Shown here one piece after another: positions 45,953-56,455 of a stretch of DNA of 64,000 nt. The stretch's first letter is position 1; every line of letters starts with the position of its first letter. Made by a program: the position numbers and the translations under genes. The stretch spans positions 1,364,001 to 1,428,000 of the forward strand of contig NC_089399.1 of the NCBI RefSeq assembly GCF_003171515.1. Reading direction: 5' to 3'. The notes under the pieces were generated by a model. That model was not told where the DNA came from, did no database searches, and worked only from the letters and a program-made list of their open reading frames with translations. The stretch comes from Pyrenophora tritici-repentis. Its lineage: Eukaryota; Ascomycota; Dothideomycetes; Pleosporales; Pleosporaceae.

Positions 45953-48900
45953 ATGGCGCGTCTCAGTGGCCTTCCCTCTGAGCACCACCACGAGGGTCCT
46001 GGCGACGCTCCACGCCGCAAGCGCGGCCGCCCATCAAAACACCACACGCCTTCCGAAGAGATGAGTTCGGCGGGCAAGCGCACCGCCTCGCCCACTGCAG
46101 AGATCTCGCAGACGAAGCGTATGAAGCGGATTGAAGCCGACGATGACGATGAAGACCAGGACCAGATCGCCGAGGAGATTCAGCAGTCCTTCTCGCGCTC
46201 GCAGCGGGCTGGCGAGACCATCAACGTGCAGACGCAGACCCAAACGCAGACCCGCAAAACTACCCGCCGACACTCTGAGCCCCCCGTTGCCGTATCCGAT
46301 GACGAGGACGAACTCATGGGCTTTCCATCTACTCAGCCCCTACCCGGTCTGACACCCCACCTCGACCGCGTCGGTGCCTCCCGTAGCCGCTTCACCACTG
46401 CGCGCCGTGCCCGCATGTCGATGCCAGCGCAGCTGCAGATTGAGCGTGTGGACGAAATCGACGAGAACCACACCAACCACGTCCAGTTCGCACCCCTTAC
46501 ACAAGTCCTTGACAACCGCGCCCGTCGCCGTCTGCGCCGTAGCCACCTTAGTCAGGAGGTGAACAGCTTTGAAGACCACCAGAAGAAGGACAAGAAGATG
46601 TTCCTGGAGCTGCGCCGCCAGCTGCGGGAACAGGATGAGAAAATTAAGGACTTGGAATACCGTCTCGAGGCCCGTCGGCTTGGAGAGATCGACCTCTCTG
46701 ATGCGCATGCCGATGAGCTGCAAGTTGAGCTGGACGAGGCTCGGCAGCAAATCGACGAGCTACGTGCCTCCTCGCTGTACAACGGCGACGACAACGACAC
46801 TGGTGCTGCTCTTTCTGACGACGATGACGATGCCCTTGTCATGGTAAACCCCGACGAGTTGCACTTGTCGCAAGATTTGGACATGGAGCCTGTGCCCAAT
46901 GGAAAATACACCGAACGTGCGCTTGAGATTGCGAGCCAGATGACGCTTGAATCTTTGCCAACACTCTCTCAGCTCAACCGCGACAGCTTGATGGAAGGCG
47001 AGAGTGTCGTAGTAGACAGGATCGACGAGCAGGTTGTCGAGCGATATGAGCGGGAACTGCAGCAGATGAGCAAGACACTGGGCGAATCTCAGGGTGCGCT
47101 GCGTGTCATCACTATTGCACTCCAGAACCTCCGCTACGTAGAGGCCGGTGCTTCCTCTATCGATATCCTCAATAACCTACGCCAAGGATTCGAGGACCTA
47201 CGAGCGCAGACCGAGAAGTTTTTCCCAGGCACCACTGCTGGCCTTACAAACCAGCAGCTCCATCGCAAGGTTCCCCAGCTCTTCAGTGGTATCTTCTACG
47301 AGCTCAACGAGAAGCTGGCCATGCTCCACGATTCCCAGAAGACTGAAGTGCTTCTGCGACGACAGTATGAGGGTGTCCTCGATCTGCTGGGTGAATCCGA
47401 GGAGCGGGTGAAGGAGCTGGAGGCGAACGTCTCCACGCTCGACAAGACCAACGAGGACAAGCAGCGCGTCATCCTTGAACTTGAGGAGCGCAACACTGCC
47501 TTGACGACCTTGACCAGTGAACAGGAAATCAAACTCAACCAACAAGATGACCAGATTGCTGGCCTTGAGAATGATAATCAAAACAAGGACACCTCCCTAC
47601 AGCGACTCCGCGAAGCTCTCGACAAGTATCGGGAGGACCTTGACCATGTCACGACCACTGCAACGGAATTCGAAGCTACACATCACGACATGATCGCACG
47701 CATTGAGCAAGAACATGCCACCGCCATGGAAGAGCTGGAGGCTGAGCGAGCCGCCGAGCAAGAAGGCCGGCTAGCCGCCGAGGCTGATGTTGACCAGAAG
47801 AACGAATACATACAACAGCTGGAAGAGAGTATCACTCGCATGGAGGCTGAAGTTGACAATATCACCGCCGAAATCTCCGCGCTCACACAGCGTCTGGGCG
47901 AAGAAGAAGAGGCACGCAAAGATGCCGAGCAGGACCGCGATGAACAGGTTGAGCAGGTCTATCAACATGCCAACACCATCGAGAACCTCAACGAGACCAT
48001 TACTGAGCTCAGGGAACAGCTTGCTGACGCCCGTGAAAACCTGGAGGCTGAGCGTGCTCAACGCGAACAAACTGAGGCCGATCTCGATGAGGCGAAGACG
48101 AGCATCGAAGAACTCTCCAACCGTCTTCACAACACCGGCCTCCAGGCTAACGAGCTTCGGTCCAAGCTTTTTCAGCTCCAGCAGGAAAAAGAGGCCGCCA
48201 TCAGTGAACTTGAGCAGGAGGCTGAAGAGCGCGAAGATGACCTCAACAATCAGCTCGCGGCCGAGACTAAGCTTCGTGAGGCTGGTGAGGACACCATCGA
48301 GCAGTTGAAGCAGGACATCTTGGACCTGCAAGCCCAAATCGCGACGCTCGATGACAACCTCGACGACATGACACAGGCTCGCAACGACCTTGAACAAGAG
48401 CGAGACGTTCAAGTCGAGAAGCTTTACTCTCAGCTTGAACAAGTAGAGACAAAGTACTCTGCACTCGAAAATTCGACCAAATCTACCATCACATCTTTGC
48501 AAGCCAACATCACGGACCTCAACAACCAGGTGCAGCAGCAGCAAAATGACATTGATGACCTCATGGAGCAAGTTGCTGAGAGAGATCGAGCTTATCTAGA
48601 GGACACAACCGCTCTCAAGGACGAGGTTGATGTTCTCAAGAACGACCTCACAAAGAAAGAGGCTGAGAACGAGGCCTACCGCAGGGAAAATGATTCGCTC
48701 TCCCGGCGTGTTGAGAACGAGGCAAATGAACTGCTCAACATTGTCGGCTCGCACAACGATCAAGTCAACTCACTTAACGCTGTCATCAAGTCCAATGAAG
48801 CTACTATCAAGAACCTGCAAGACACATCCGCGAAGCGTGCCACAGAGTTCGAAGAGATGCTTGAGGAGCGCAACAAGGAGATCACCGAGATGCGCCTTGA

Positions 48901-49309
48901 AGGTGAGGCTCGTGCCGAGTCGATTGTCATTCTGGAAGCCCAAATCGAAGACATGAAGGAGCGCTTCCGTCTTACCACAGAGGATAACCAGGCCACCATC
49001 GATGCCTTGACCCTTTCTCAACGACAACTCCAGGAGCAGAACGAGCGTCTTGCCGATGACCTCAAGCGTCGCAACCAGGAGACTCTTCGAGTTATCCAGG
49101 AGATGAAGCACAAGCGCATCGAAGTAAAGACCCAAGGCGTAGATCTCCACCGCGTCATCAACGGTAAAGTGGCCAAGACAAGCGAGAAGATCAAGATTGG
49201 TAAGAAGGGTAAGAAGAAGATTGCCAAGCGCCAATGGGATTCTGGATTTGGTGTCGACGAGGCCGTTGAGGACGAAGAGCTCAATGGCGAAGAGCCACTT
49301 GCCGCATAG
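45953..49309 (+). CDS. Long coiled-coil protein with AT-hook-like motif
   Basis: Single exon, 1118 aa; start ATGG at 45953 (cATCATGG). The N-terminal ~210 residues are polar and basic-acidic mixed, with PRRKRGRPSKHH (residues 20-31), an AT-hook-like GRP core, plus Gln/Thr repeats (QTQTQTQT) and acidic runs. From about residue 195 almost to the end the protein is one heptad-rich coiled coil, Glu/Gln/Leu-rich with few prolines (LRRQLREQDEKIKDLEYRLEA at the start of the rod exceeds nothing unusual). The C-terminus is basic (GKKGKKKIAKR) then acidic. It resembles spindle-, nuclear-lamina- or SMC-like rod proteins in composition but has no ATPase motif. Function unknown; nuclear location is inferred from the AT-hook and basic tail. 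Confidence 0.85.
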   Translation: MARLSGLPSEHHHEGPGDAPRRKRGRPSKHHTPSEEMSSAGKRTASPTAEISQTKRMKRIEADDDDEDQDQIAEEIQQSFSRSQRAGETINVQTQTQTQTRKTTRRHSEPPVAVSDDEDELMGFPSTQPLPGLTPHLDRVGASRSRFTTARRARMSMPAQLQIERVDEIDENHTNHVQFAPLTQVLDNRARRRLRRSHLSQEVNSFEDHQKKDKKMFLELRRQLREQDEKIKDLEYRLEARRLGEIDLSDAHADELQVELDEARQQIDELRASSLYNGDDNDTGAALSDDDDDALVMVNPDELHLSQDLDMEPVPNGKYTERALEIASQMTLESLPTLSQLNRDSLMEGESVVVDRIDEQVVERYERELQQMSKTLGESQGALRVITIALQNLRYVEAGASSIDILNNLRQGFEDLRAQTEKFFPGTTAGLTNQQLHRKVPQLFSGIFYELNEKLAMLHDSQKTEVLLRRQYEGVLDLLGESEERVKELEANVSTLDKTNEDKQRVILELEERNTALTTLTSEQEIKLNQQDDQIAGLENDNQNKDTSLQRLREALDKYREDLDHVTTTATEFEATHHDMIARIEQEHATAMEELEAERAAEQEGRLAAEADVDQKNEYIQQLEESITRMEAEVDNITAEISALTQRLGEEEEARKDAEQDRDEQVEQVYQHANTIENLNETITELREQLADARENLEAERAQREQTEADLDEAKTSIEELSNRLHNTGLQANELRSKLFQLQQEKEAAISELEQEAEEREDDLNNQLAAETKLREAGEDTIEQLKQDILDLQAQIATLDDNLDDMTQARNDLEQERDVQVEKLYSQLEQVETKYSALENSTKSTITSLQANITDLNNQVQQQQNDIDDLMEQVAERDRAYLEDTTALKDEVDVLKNDLTKKEAENEAYRRENDSLSRRVENEANELLNIVGSHNDQVNSLNAVIKSNEATIKNLQDTSAKRATEFEEMLEERNKEITEMRLEGEARAESIVILEAQIEDMKERFRLTTEDNQATIDALTLSQRQLQEQNERLADDLKRRNQETLRVIQEMKHKRIEVKTQGVDLHRVINGKVAKTSEKIKIGKKGKKKIAKRQWDSGFGVDEAVEDEELNGEEPLAA

Positions 49310-51084
49310 CGTGCTGTGAGTGGTGACCATGGTTTTCAATGATAGGTTTGGGTTTGGGTGTTGGGATATGACATGCCGTCGTATATGACGGCTCTTGTTT
49401 CTCTTTTGTCTCTTGGGAACATCACTTGGGCGACAGATTGACTTGTTTCACCTGGTATGGCTACATTACGACTTGACGCCTTGGCTTCATCGATGTGTTG
49501 GCTATGATATGGTATTGGGTATTGCATAGCGCGGTGTCTCTATTATGGATACATGGGTGTTATGAGTAAACACAGTAACAGAGCCTTGGGCTTCCAAGGA
49601 ATCTCATTTATCACTATTGCTTCATGTGTCAACGTGCATCCACCTCAATGAAGACTTGATGGCAGCAGTATTATGCTCAGCTTACCCCGCTGGTCCAGAG
49701 CAGCGTCTCAGTGACAACAAAGTGACATGTTACGCAGGCTGATTGGCAGGATGGTCCCTCCGTAGTAAGTGAAAAGTTTTCCGTCGGCAACCGGTAGGCC
49801 CCCACCAGTATCGGTGGTGTTTGTGCAACTAGGGCTTCCTGGCTCACGACTCGTCCACGGGGGGTTCAGAGCTTGACGGTTTTTCCAGCCCCCCCCTCCA
49901 CACTCCCCTCCACACTCCAGCCTTTTAAATTGGATGGTATCGAGCTTGGCATTACTACATCGCGTACTTTTCGTCCCCGGATTTGTGGCTCTACCCCAGA
50001 TTATAATGTGTGACGGCGCTGTGATGTTTGCCGTATACCGACTTTGCGGGGTAACGTGTAACTTCCGACTGCGTCGAGGCCGCGCGGAGATGTACGCTGG
50101 CTAGATGTATGCCTCGTCTCGATGCTGCTACCAGGTTTGTATTCATGGGTCCGATAGCCGGGCCTGGGCAGGAGTTTGCGAGCAGTGCAGTAGCGTAGTT
50201 GGCAAACCGCCGATCGCAGCAGAGCCGCTCACACAGAGATAGCAATATCTTTCTTTATCAACGCTTGGTCTTCAGTGTGTGTGCTGGATTATATCCGGCT
50301 CCACAGAGCATACGTTGTATGTGATGTTGTTGAGAGCTATCACACTTTGAGATGGTCATGTAAGCGTCCCACAGCTTGACACGAGCAGTCTGGACGCTCC
50401 GACATCGTCATGTGGCATGCGCGTAGACGTGGCTTTATCTTGGACTGAGGCTATCGTGAGGCAAGATGATGCTAATGGGTGGAGTACGGAATCCTACGCT
50501 AACCGTATCCGGCCATCAAATCCACTTGCTGAGTCCCACATCTGGATGATTGTGGGGTAGCCGTTGATCTGCTTATCTTCAAAGTCTCAACATCCTCATG
50601 ATGCTTGTTCAGCGAACTTACCCTCCATCAGCCCGCTATAAATGATAATACGAGACGACGCGGCACGATTATCGATTAGGTGTCCAACTTTTCCGCTGCA
50701 CGGGCGTCCTCCCATAGAGGGGTTTAAACGGCGGAGATAGCTTACTCAAAAGTGGTGGCTAGCCAATCAGCAACGCGGTGATGCATGATACGGATCACAT
50801 CGGTTGAATTTGGAAGGGCCGAAGTTCGGAATCTAGGCTCGCATGTCCTGCATCAACCGTACCATGATCAATTTTTATCAGCTGCTATCTTTGACACCCT
50901 CGTCTTATGATAGGTGACGCTACTGTTGGCTCTGTCATTGACCGTCACGCGCATTTGAAGGGGGCATCTCCGCATCATACGGATCCGCATCTTAAGTCCT
51001 ATTACTTGCACCGGGGTTCTCGCACCATTGTCGTTCGACATTTCCAGACCTCACCCGTCTACCGCGTCTACCCTGACAATCAAC
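49310..51084. other. Intergenic: promoter and long leader of Zn2Cys6 gene
   Basis: 1.8 kb. Near 49890-49925 a C-rich patch repeats CCTCCACACTCC. An upstream ATG at 50907 opens a 75-codon frame that overlaps the transcription factor's start out of frame (ends 51134). No other gene recognised. Confidence 0.55.
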
Positions 51085-53223
51085 ATGCCCGCATTGGCTC
51101 AAGACAAGGTTTTGGCGAGAGATCTAAAGGCTAAGAAGACAAAGTCCAGGAACGGATGCGGTCGATGCAAACTCAAGAGGGTATGATGACAAAGCTCGTT
51201 ACCATGGTTTGTGCACATGCTAACCAGAGTCTAGCTCAAGTGCGACGAGACCGCCCCGGGCTGCCTGCAGTGTAAGAAGAGGAACGTCGCATGTCCTGGC
51301 TACGAGAAGACTCTGAAATGGTCAACCAAATACGAGGTCTTGTCGCCACCCAAAACGAAGTCGACGTCCCCTAAACCACGATTGGACAATGTCGCGTCTG
51401 CCTCAACATCGACCCTTCCCCAGAACGTGGTCAGCGGCATCGAGGCATTGGCTGCTGTACTCCCTGCAGGCCGGAAGAACACCGCTCCTACACAATCACC
51501 TCCTACCGCCCAGGCATCGTCATCAATTTCATCTCCACCCAGTCTTGAGGAACCAGCCTCAACACAAGAGTCTTCTACTGAGGATGGCGATTCTCCCAGA
51601 GACTACGAGCCCTTCCTCATGGAAGACGTCAACACTGTGGATCCTATCATGTTTGACACCAACCCAATATGCAACGATGACTTCAACTTTGACTCGTTTG
51701 AGAGCATTGACTTCGACTCGGCGTCATTGGATGAGCTCACATTTGACATGCATGACTTCTCACAGAAACAAAACATCACATCAGCTTCGTTGCCTGTGGT
51801 AGACCGGGAGCCAGGCCAAGAGTCCAGCCCTAGACTTTCGCGTTCACTGCTTCTCGACTTGTACCGCCTTCCAAGTCCTTCTCCTAACCCATCATCAACT
51901 GATGATGTAGAGTCGCTTCTCGTCCAGCATTACTTCAAAGACGTCTGCGCTGTATTTTCTTCTTTCGATTCTGTTCTCAACCCTTTCCGAACTACGATCG
52001 GTCGCATTTACAAGGACTCGCCTTCTATCAACTACGCCATCCAGTCCATGGCTGCGGCTCATCTTGCTAATACATTCCCTAATATGGCGGCGACTGGGTT
52101 GGAGCTTCAACGTAAGGCGCGTGAGGCTTTGGAGGTGGAGCTTCCGCTTGCTCAGAGTGGCAAAACAAGTGCAACCAAGACCTTTTTGAGCATCATGCTC
52201 TTAGGCCTCACCACCTCTTGGCACGACAGCAACGCACTTGGACTGGAGTACCTCTCTACCGCAAGAGATCTGATCCTACCTAAGCTTCTTGGTCGAGCAG
52301 GAGGATCAGAGGTCGAGCGCGAGGCACAGTTCTTCGAAGAGTCCTTGATACACTGGGAGATGCTGATGGGCTTTGTAACAGAAGACGCCATGAGCTTCTC
52401 TCCCAAGTCAGGACTGCGACCCAGTGTCACCGCTCGGAAAAGTGCTCTTGCACGAGGGCCCAATGGCAAGACAGTTCCACATCCATGGACAGGCATCGCA
52501 CCGATGATACATTTCCTTTTTGCTGAGGTCGGCCGTCTAGTCCGCAAGGAACGTTCAATGGACCGCGAATCTTCCAAGGACTTGCGCCGTCGCCAGGAGA
52601 ACCTACAGAATGCTGCTTCATTGGAAGAAGACCTTCTTGCAGTCGACTACCCATCAGTGGATGAAGTCATTGATACTGGTGACGAGCGCACCCCCAAGGA
52701 ACACTTTGTTACTATTGCAGAGGCATATCGTCTCTCTGGACTCCTAGAGATTTATCGCGTCTTCCCTTCAATCTTGCGTAAGCGCCTAGGGTCCGATAAG
52801 TTTCGAGGTTCCGACAACATGGACTTTGAGTTTCCAACACCTCGCTTCGAGACACCGTTTGAAGATACCGACATGAAGCTCTGGCTCAACTCGCTTGCCA
52901 TGCACATTATTCGATCTCTGGAATCTTTGCCCTCTTCGTCTGGCACCTTTTGCATCCAGCCACTTTTGCTTGTCGTCGCTGCCTCTGAGCTCAAATTCGT
53001 TTCTTCTGTCGACTTCTTCGACGTTCACGCCAATGACGCTGAAGTCGTCGCAGCTCGAGAGTTTGCCATCAGGCGTCTTCAAGAGTTTGCCCTTAGGTTG
53101 CCTAACAAGCCCCTTCGGACGATGATTCAGCTCATCAAGGAGACATGGCGACAATCTGACGAAGGTCAAGACGCCTTTTGGATCGACGTCATGAACGAGA
53201 AGGGTTACCACACCATCATGTGA
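51085..53223 (+). CDS. Zn2Cys6 transcription factor
   Basis: Nuclear DNA-binding regulator of the fungal binuclear-cluster class. Exons 51085-51180 and 51235-53223 give 694 aa. The cluster sits at residues 25-52 (Cys25, 28, 35, 42, 45, 52: CX2CX6CX6CX2CX6C), preceded by a Lys/Arg-rich stretch, and the 54-nt intron splits it between the second and third cysteine. A Ser/Pro/Asp-rich region follows (~residues 85-190), probably the activation domain. From ~residue 230 the sequence resembles the Fungal_trans_2 regulatory domain (DVCAVFSSFDSVLNPFR, SINYAIQSMAAAHLAN, LLGLTTSWHDSNALGLEYL). Target genes cannot be inferred; no obvious cluster adjoins it. Confidence 0.92.
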
Positions 53224-53544
53224 TGCCACCTTCGCAATCATGTCGTCGCCCTCCATTTTCACATTCCTTCACTTCACCAAGACTCGATCTTCCACACGAT
53301 TTACGACCTCGAATTAAAATCCGGCGCACACTATCTGGACACGGCGTTTGTTCTCCACGGCGTTGGGGCAACTTCTGTTCCTCTTTCTGTTTTTTACATA
53401 AGCGACATCATCCTTCGAAGACTACACACCAGTTTCCTGGTCTTCACCCTCGATCTACGATCTTTAATTTACGGCTGCCACCTAGACCACTACCTTCTCG
53501 GTCCAACATCCCGGTGATGTGAAGAAAATTATCCTACCCTGGCC

Positions 53545-54180
53545 TACTGCGACAACCGCCCTAATACGACTACGATACCCACTCCCATTCCACCCACGAT
53601 AGCGACAACCTCTTTATACCCCGTTTGCCTACTGCGATAACCACTCTGGCACCCATCTGGACATGCTCTGCCACAGCGACGATAACCCACCCTTCTGCGA
53701 CATACCATTTGCGACATACCATTTGCGACAATTACCCCATAGAACGATACCCCACCCATCCTGCTTTATACCTTTGCTGCGCGAAAATGAGACCTGTCAC
53801 GATTGACTTATATACGATTACCTCTCCGGACTCAAGCATCCATATCTAGGAACCTGCCAGGCACCTTGCTCACACCCAACATCTATACGAACAAGATGTG
53901 GCCCAAAGCGACAAACCCGAGCACCCACCTACCCATCCCACTACTACTTTGTTGGTAGTTCCATGCGACAACAGTAAAGTAATAACTCTACCCAAGCGAT
54001 GAACCTCTCCCCCCACCAGCGTCCTGTCTTGTATTTTGTAACATTTTTCTTTCTCTACTCTTCTTCTCTTGTATTTATATTCGTCATCCCTTGAGGTAGG
54101 TGTGTAAACGTTGGATTGCTGCCGCCACCAGACTCTTCAGAGCCGATAGCGACAATCATACCCACTCGTTTCCATGCGAC
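53545..54180 (+). repeat. Dispersed degenerate GCGACAA-type motif
   Basis: At least eleven related sites, for example TGCGACAACC (53548), AGCGACAACC (53601), TGCGATAACC (~53633), AGCGACGATAACCC (~53676), TGCGACATACC (53696, 53710), TGCGACAATTACC (53724), AGCGACAAACC (~53908), TGCGACAAC (~53964), AGCGACAATC (~54149). Spacing is irregular (~14-180 bases). Confidence 0.6.
53696..53730. repeat. 14-bp tandem repeat
   Basis: Unit TGCGACATACCATT, two perfect copies and half of a third; part of the dispersed GCGACA family around it. Confidence 0.9.
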
Positions 54181-55579
54181 TTTGCTGCGTCCACCGCTGG
54201 TCTTTTGGTCTGCCCTGCCCCCTACCTCTTCTCTGGACATCACTGGACCGGGGGATATATCGCTTGGGTGAGTGTGTACATAGCTTCCTTCCCCTGTCTT
54301 GTTTTGTTGTTTATCTGGCGCTGGCTTGGACATACATCTGTTTCTCTTCTTTCCATGCATATCATCAGCCGGTCTGTTTTCACCGGTGTATTTCGTCTCG
54401 CATTCATGATACCCCCATCCTTGCGTTTTCTTGTTTACCTGTTTACCTGCTACCGCATTACCGCATAAACACGTTTCTGTAACATGTAACCTGTTTATTT
54501 CTTTTTCCTTGGAACAAAAAGGCAAAGCAATTTTTCTCTTGGCTCAAAGGCTTGGAGTTCTTGGGAGGATAAGGCGTAGCTGGGCCGCTAGATTGGGGAG
54601 GGGCTTTGATGGGGAAGAATGTGGGGGTTTATGCTAGATGCGAAAAAGTGGGGGGCGCGCCGCTTGTCCTGTGCGTTACGGTGTAATGCGGGGATGGAGG
54701 GATTTGCGCGTCCACACAGACACACGTGCTTAGTACGTATTCGCTATTACCATGCTGACTGGCTGACTGGTGTGTGCGCGAAACAGCATAGATGAAGTTG
54801 ATTGGGGTAACACTCGCAAGGCACACATCTGTTGTTTCTGCGCACACACAGTACCAGAGTATGCAGGACCCCACAGCAATCGTGAGTACGGAAACCCGTT
54901 TTCCGTCTCAATCGTCGAGATGGCGGATGGGTTTCCGCACTCGTGGCTGAGCTGGGATGAATGTATGACGGCATGTTGGTCAAAAAGTAGATAGACTGGT
55001 GGTAGAGGAGGAGGAGATATATAGCGTCTCTTTTGGTCTGGGTGGTTTTCGTGGTTGGGGATAAAACTTCATCATGGAAGCCTCCCAGGGCCAAGGAGGA
55101 GTCTTGAGAATGTCGTCGTCTGTCGTCTTGTGGGATAAAACCTACAACTCGTAGATTGGTCGGCAGGTAGTGGTTAGGTTGGGGTGGTAACTCGAGGGTC
55201 GTACGTTTGTATACTGTAGAAACGAATGAATCTTGAGATGCCAACCGTGCAAAATCAAATACCAATATCGAATCAAAGATCATACCCCACATACCCAGTT
55301 TTCTTTTGCTCCTGTCACTGTCATGCCAATCCCGAACCCCACAAAACCACAACATCACAAACCCACAAGCGCAAAGACGATTCATGCATCAACTTCGTAA
55401 CATTGAACCCGCGCCTTTACGGCCGGTATCCATCTCCCACCACCGGGAGTAACATCAACAGACGCTCAAAGATATATACAATCCAAAAACCAAAGAACTC
55501 GCACGCTCATATCGCGTCAAAAGAAAGACAATCAAATCACCCAAAAGATCGGAACCATCACCGCTCAACAACAACGTCT

Positions 55580-56455
55580 TTACATAACCGGCCGATTACT
55601 CTCATCATCACTATCATCCTCATACGCGATGAATTCCTTGCGCCCACTCGCATACCGCGTAACAAAGTACTTTGTGGATTCGTACGCGCGAAGTTTCTTT
55701 TCCGCTCCCGGGCTGGCGACGAGGTCGGTCATGTGGGGGCCCGTGGGGATGGCGAGGAGACGTTGTTCGGAGCCTACGAGGCGGAGGCGGTTGGAGCGCT
55801 CGAAGATGGGGGTTGTGGGAGTGGAGGAGGGGAGGGGTAGGGAGGTTGATGAGGAGGTGGAGCGGATGCTGCGGGGGTGTGTTAGTTTGGTTTGAAGAGA
55901 TAGATAGGAGGAGAGGGAGACGTACTGTTGGATACCGAGGTGGATGCCTTCGGCGATGCATGCGAGGATTGAGACTACGATGACGATTTGGAGGGCCCAG
56001 AGGCTGAGGAAGGAGGATTGGTAGTCTGAGGTGGTGGGTTTAGGCGCGGCGGAACATCTTATCCGGCCGTGTTGTTGTGGTGTCGGCGACGGTGACGATG
56101 AAGAAGAAGCGACTGCGTTTTGTGTTTCTGAGCTTGATGCGCCGGCCATGAGTACGTGTGTTGGTACTGGCTTCTTGCCATGTCGCATATACACATTGTA
56201 CAGTTCCGGCTCGGTATGCTGGAAGCGCTCGAGTTGGACGGCTAGACTAGAGCAGACATCTACGGGACTGGGGCTGGGTGATGGGTTGGCCGGGGACCAG
56301 TGTGCGGCAGAAGGTGTGTATGCAGGTGACGCTGCTTCTTGGACGATTTCACATCGACATTGTGTTTGGGTTCTTGATGGGGCGGCGGTAGTAGCGGATG
56401 TGAAGAGGAGGATTGAAGTAGCGACGAAGCGCATGGATGGTATGTTGGCTAGCAT
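55580..56455 (-). CDS. Single-pass membrane protein, function unknown
   Basis: Exons (minus) 56455-55926 and 55868-55580 give 272 aa. Start MLANIPSMRFV; the hydrophobic segment FVATSILLFTSATTAA with following Ala/Pro suggests a signal peptide, and a second ATG seven codons later would also give one. Then a Cys-poor, Ser/Pro-rich ectodomain (~residues 30-155), one helix (ALQIVIVVSILACIAEGI, ~160-178) and a ~90-residue cytoplasmic tail ending YEDDSDDESNRPVM. The intron (57 nt, GTACGT donor, CTAAC branch, CGCAG acceptor) is a multiple of three and has no stop, so the frame could be read through; the consensus signals argue it is spliced. Unrecognised family. Confidence 0.7.
   Translation of the reverse strand: MLANIPSMRFVATSILLFTSATTAAPSRTQTQCRCEIVQEAASPAYTPSAAHWSPANPSPSPSPVDVCSSLAVQLERFQHTEPELYNVYMRHGKKPVPTHVLMAGASSSETQNAVASSSSSPSPTPQQHGRIRCSAAPKPTTSDYQSSFLSLWALQIVIVVSILACIAEGIHLGIQQYVSLSSYLSLQTKLTHPRSIRSTSSSTSLPLPSSTPTTPIFERSNRLRLVGSEQRLLAIPTGPHMTDLVASPGAEKKLRAYESTKYFVTRYASGRKEFIAYEDDSDDESNRPVM

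Larger units (their letters stand above)
53224..55579. other. Long gene-poor, pyrimidine-rich stretch with dispersed repeats
   Basis: 2.4 kb between convergent genes. Up to about 54200 it is C/T-rich and carries many degenerate copies of GCGACAA/GCGATAACC; from there it is T-rich. No coding frame with support. Confidence 0.6.

Noticed and set aside
55226..55840. 204-codon plus-strand frame
   Set aside because: Overlaps the 3' part of the minus-strand membrane protein gene and is low complexity.
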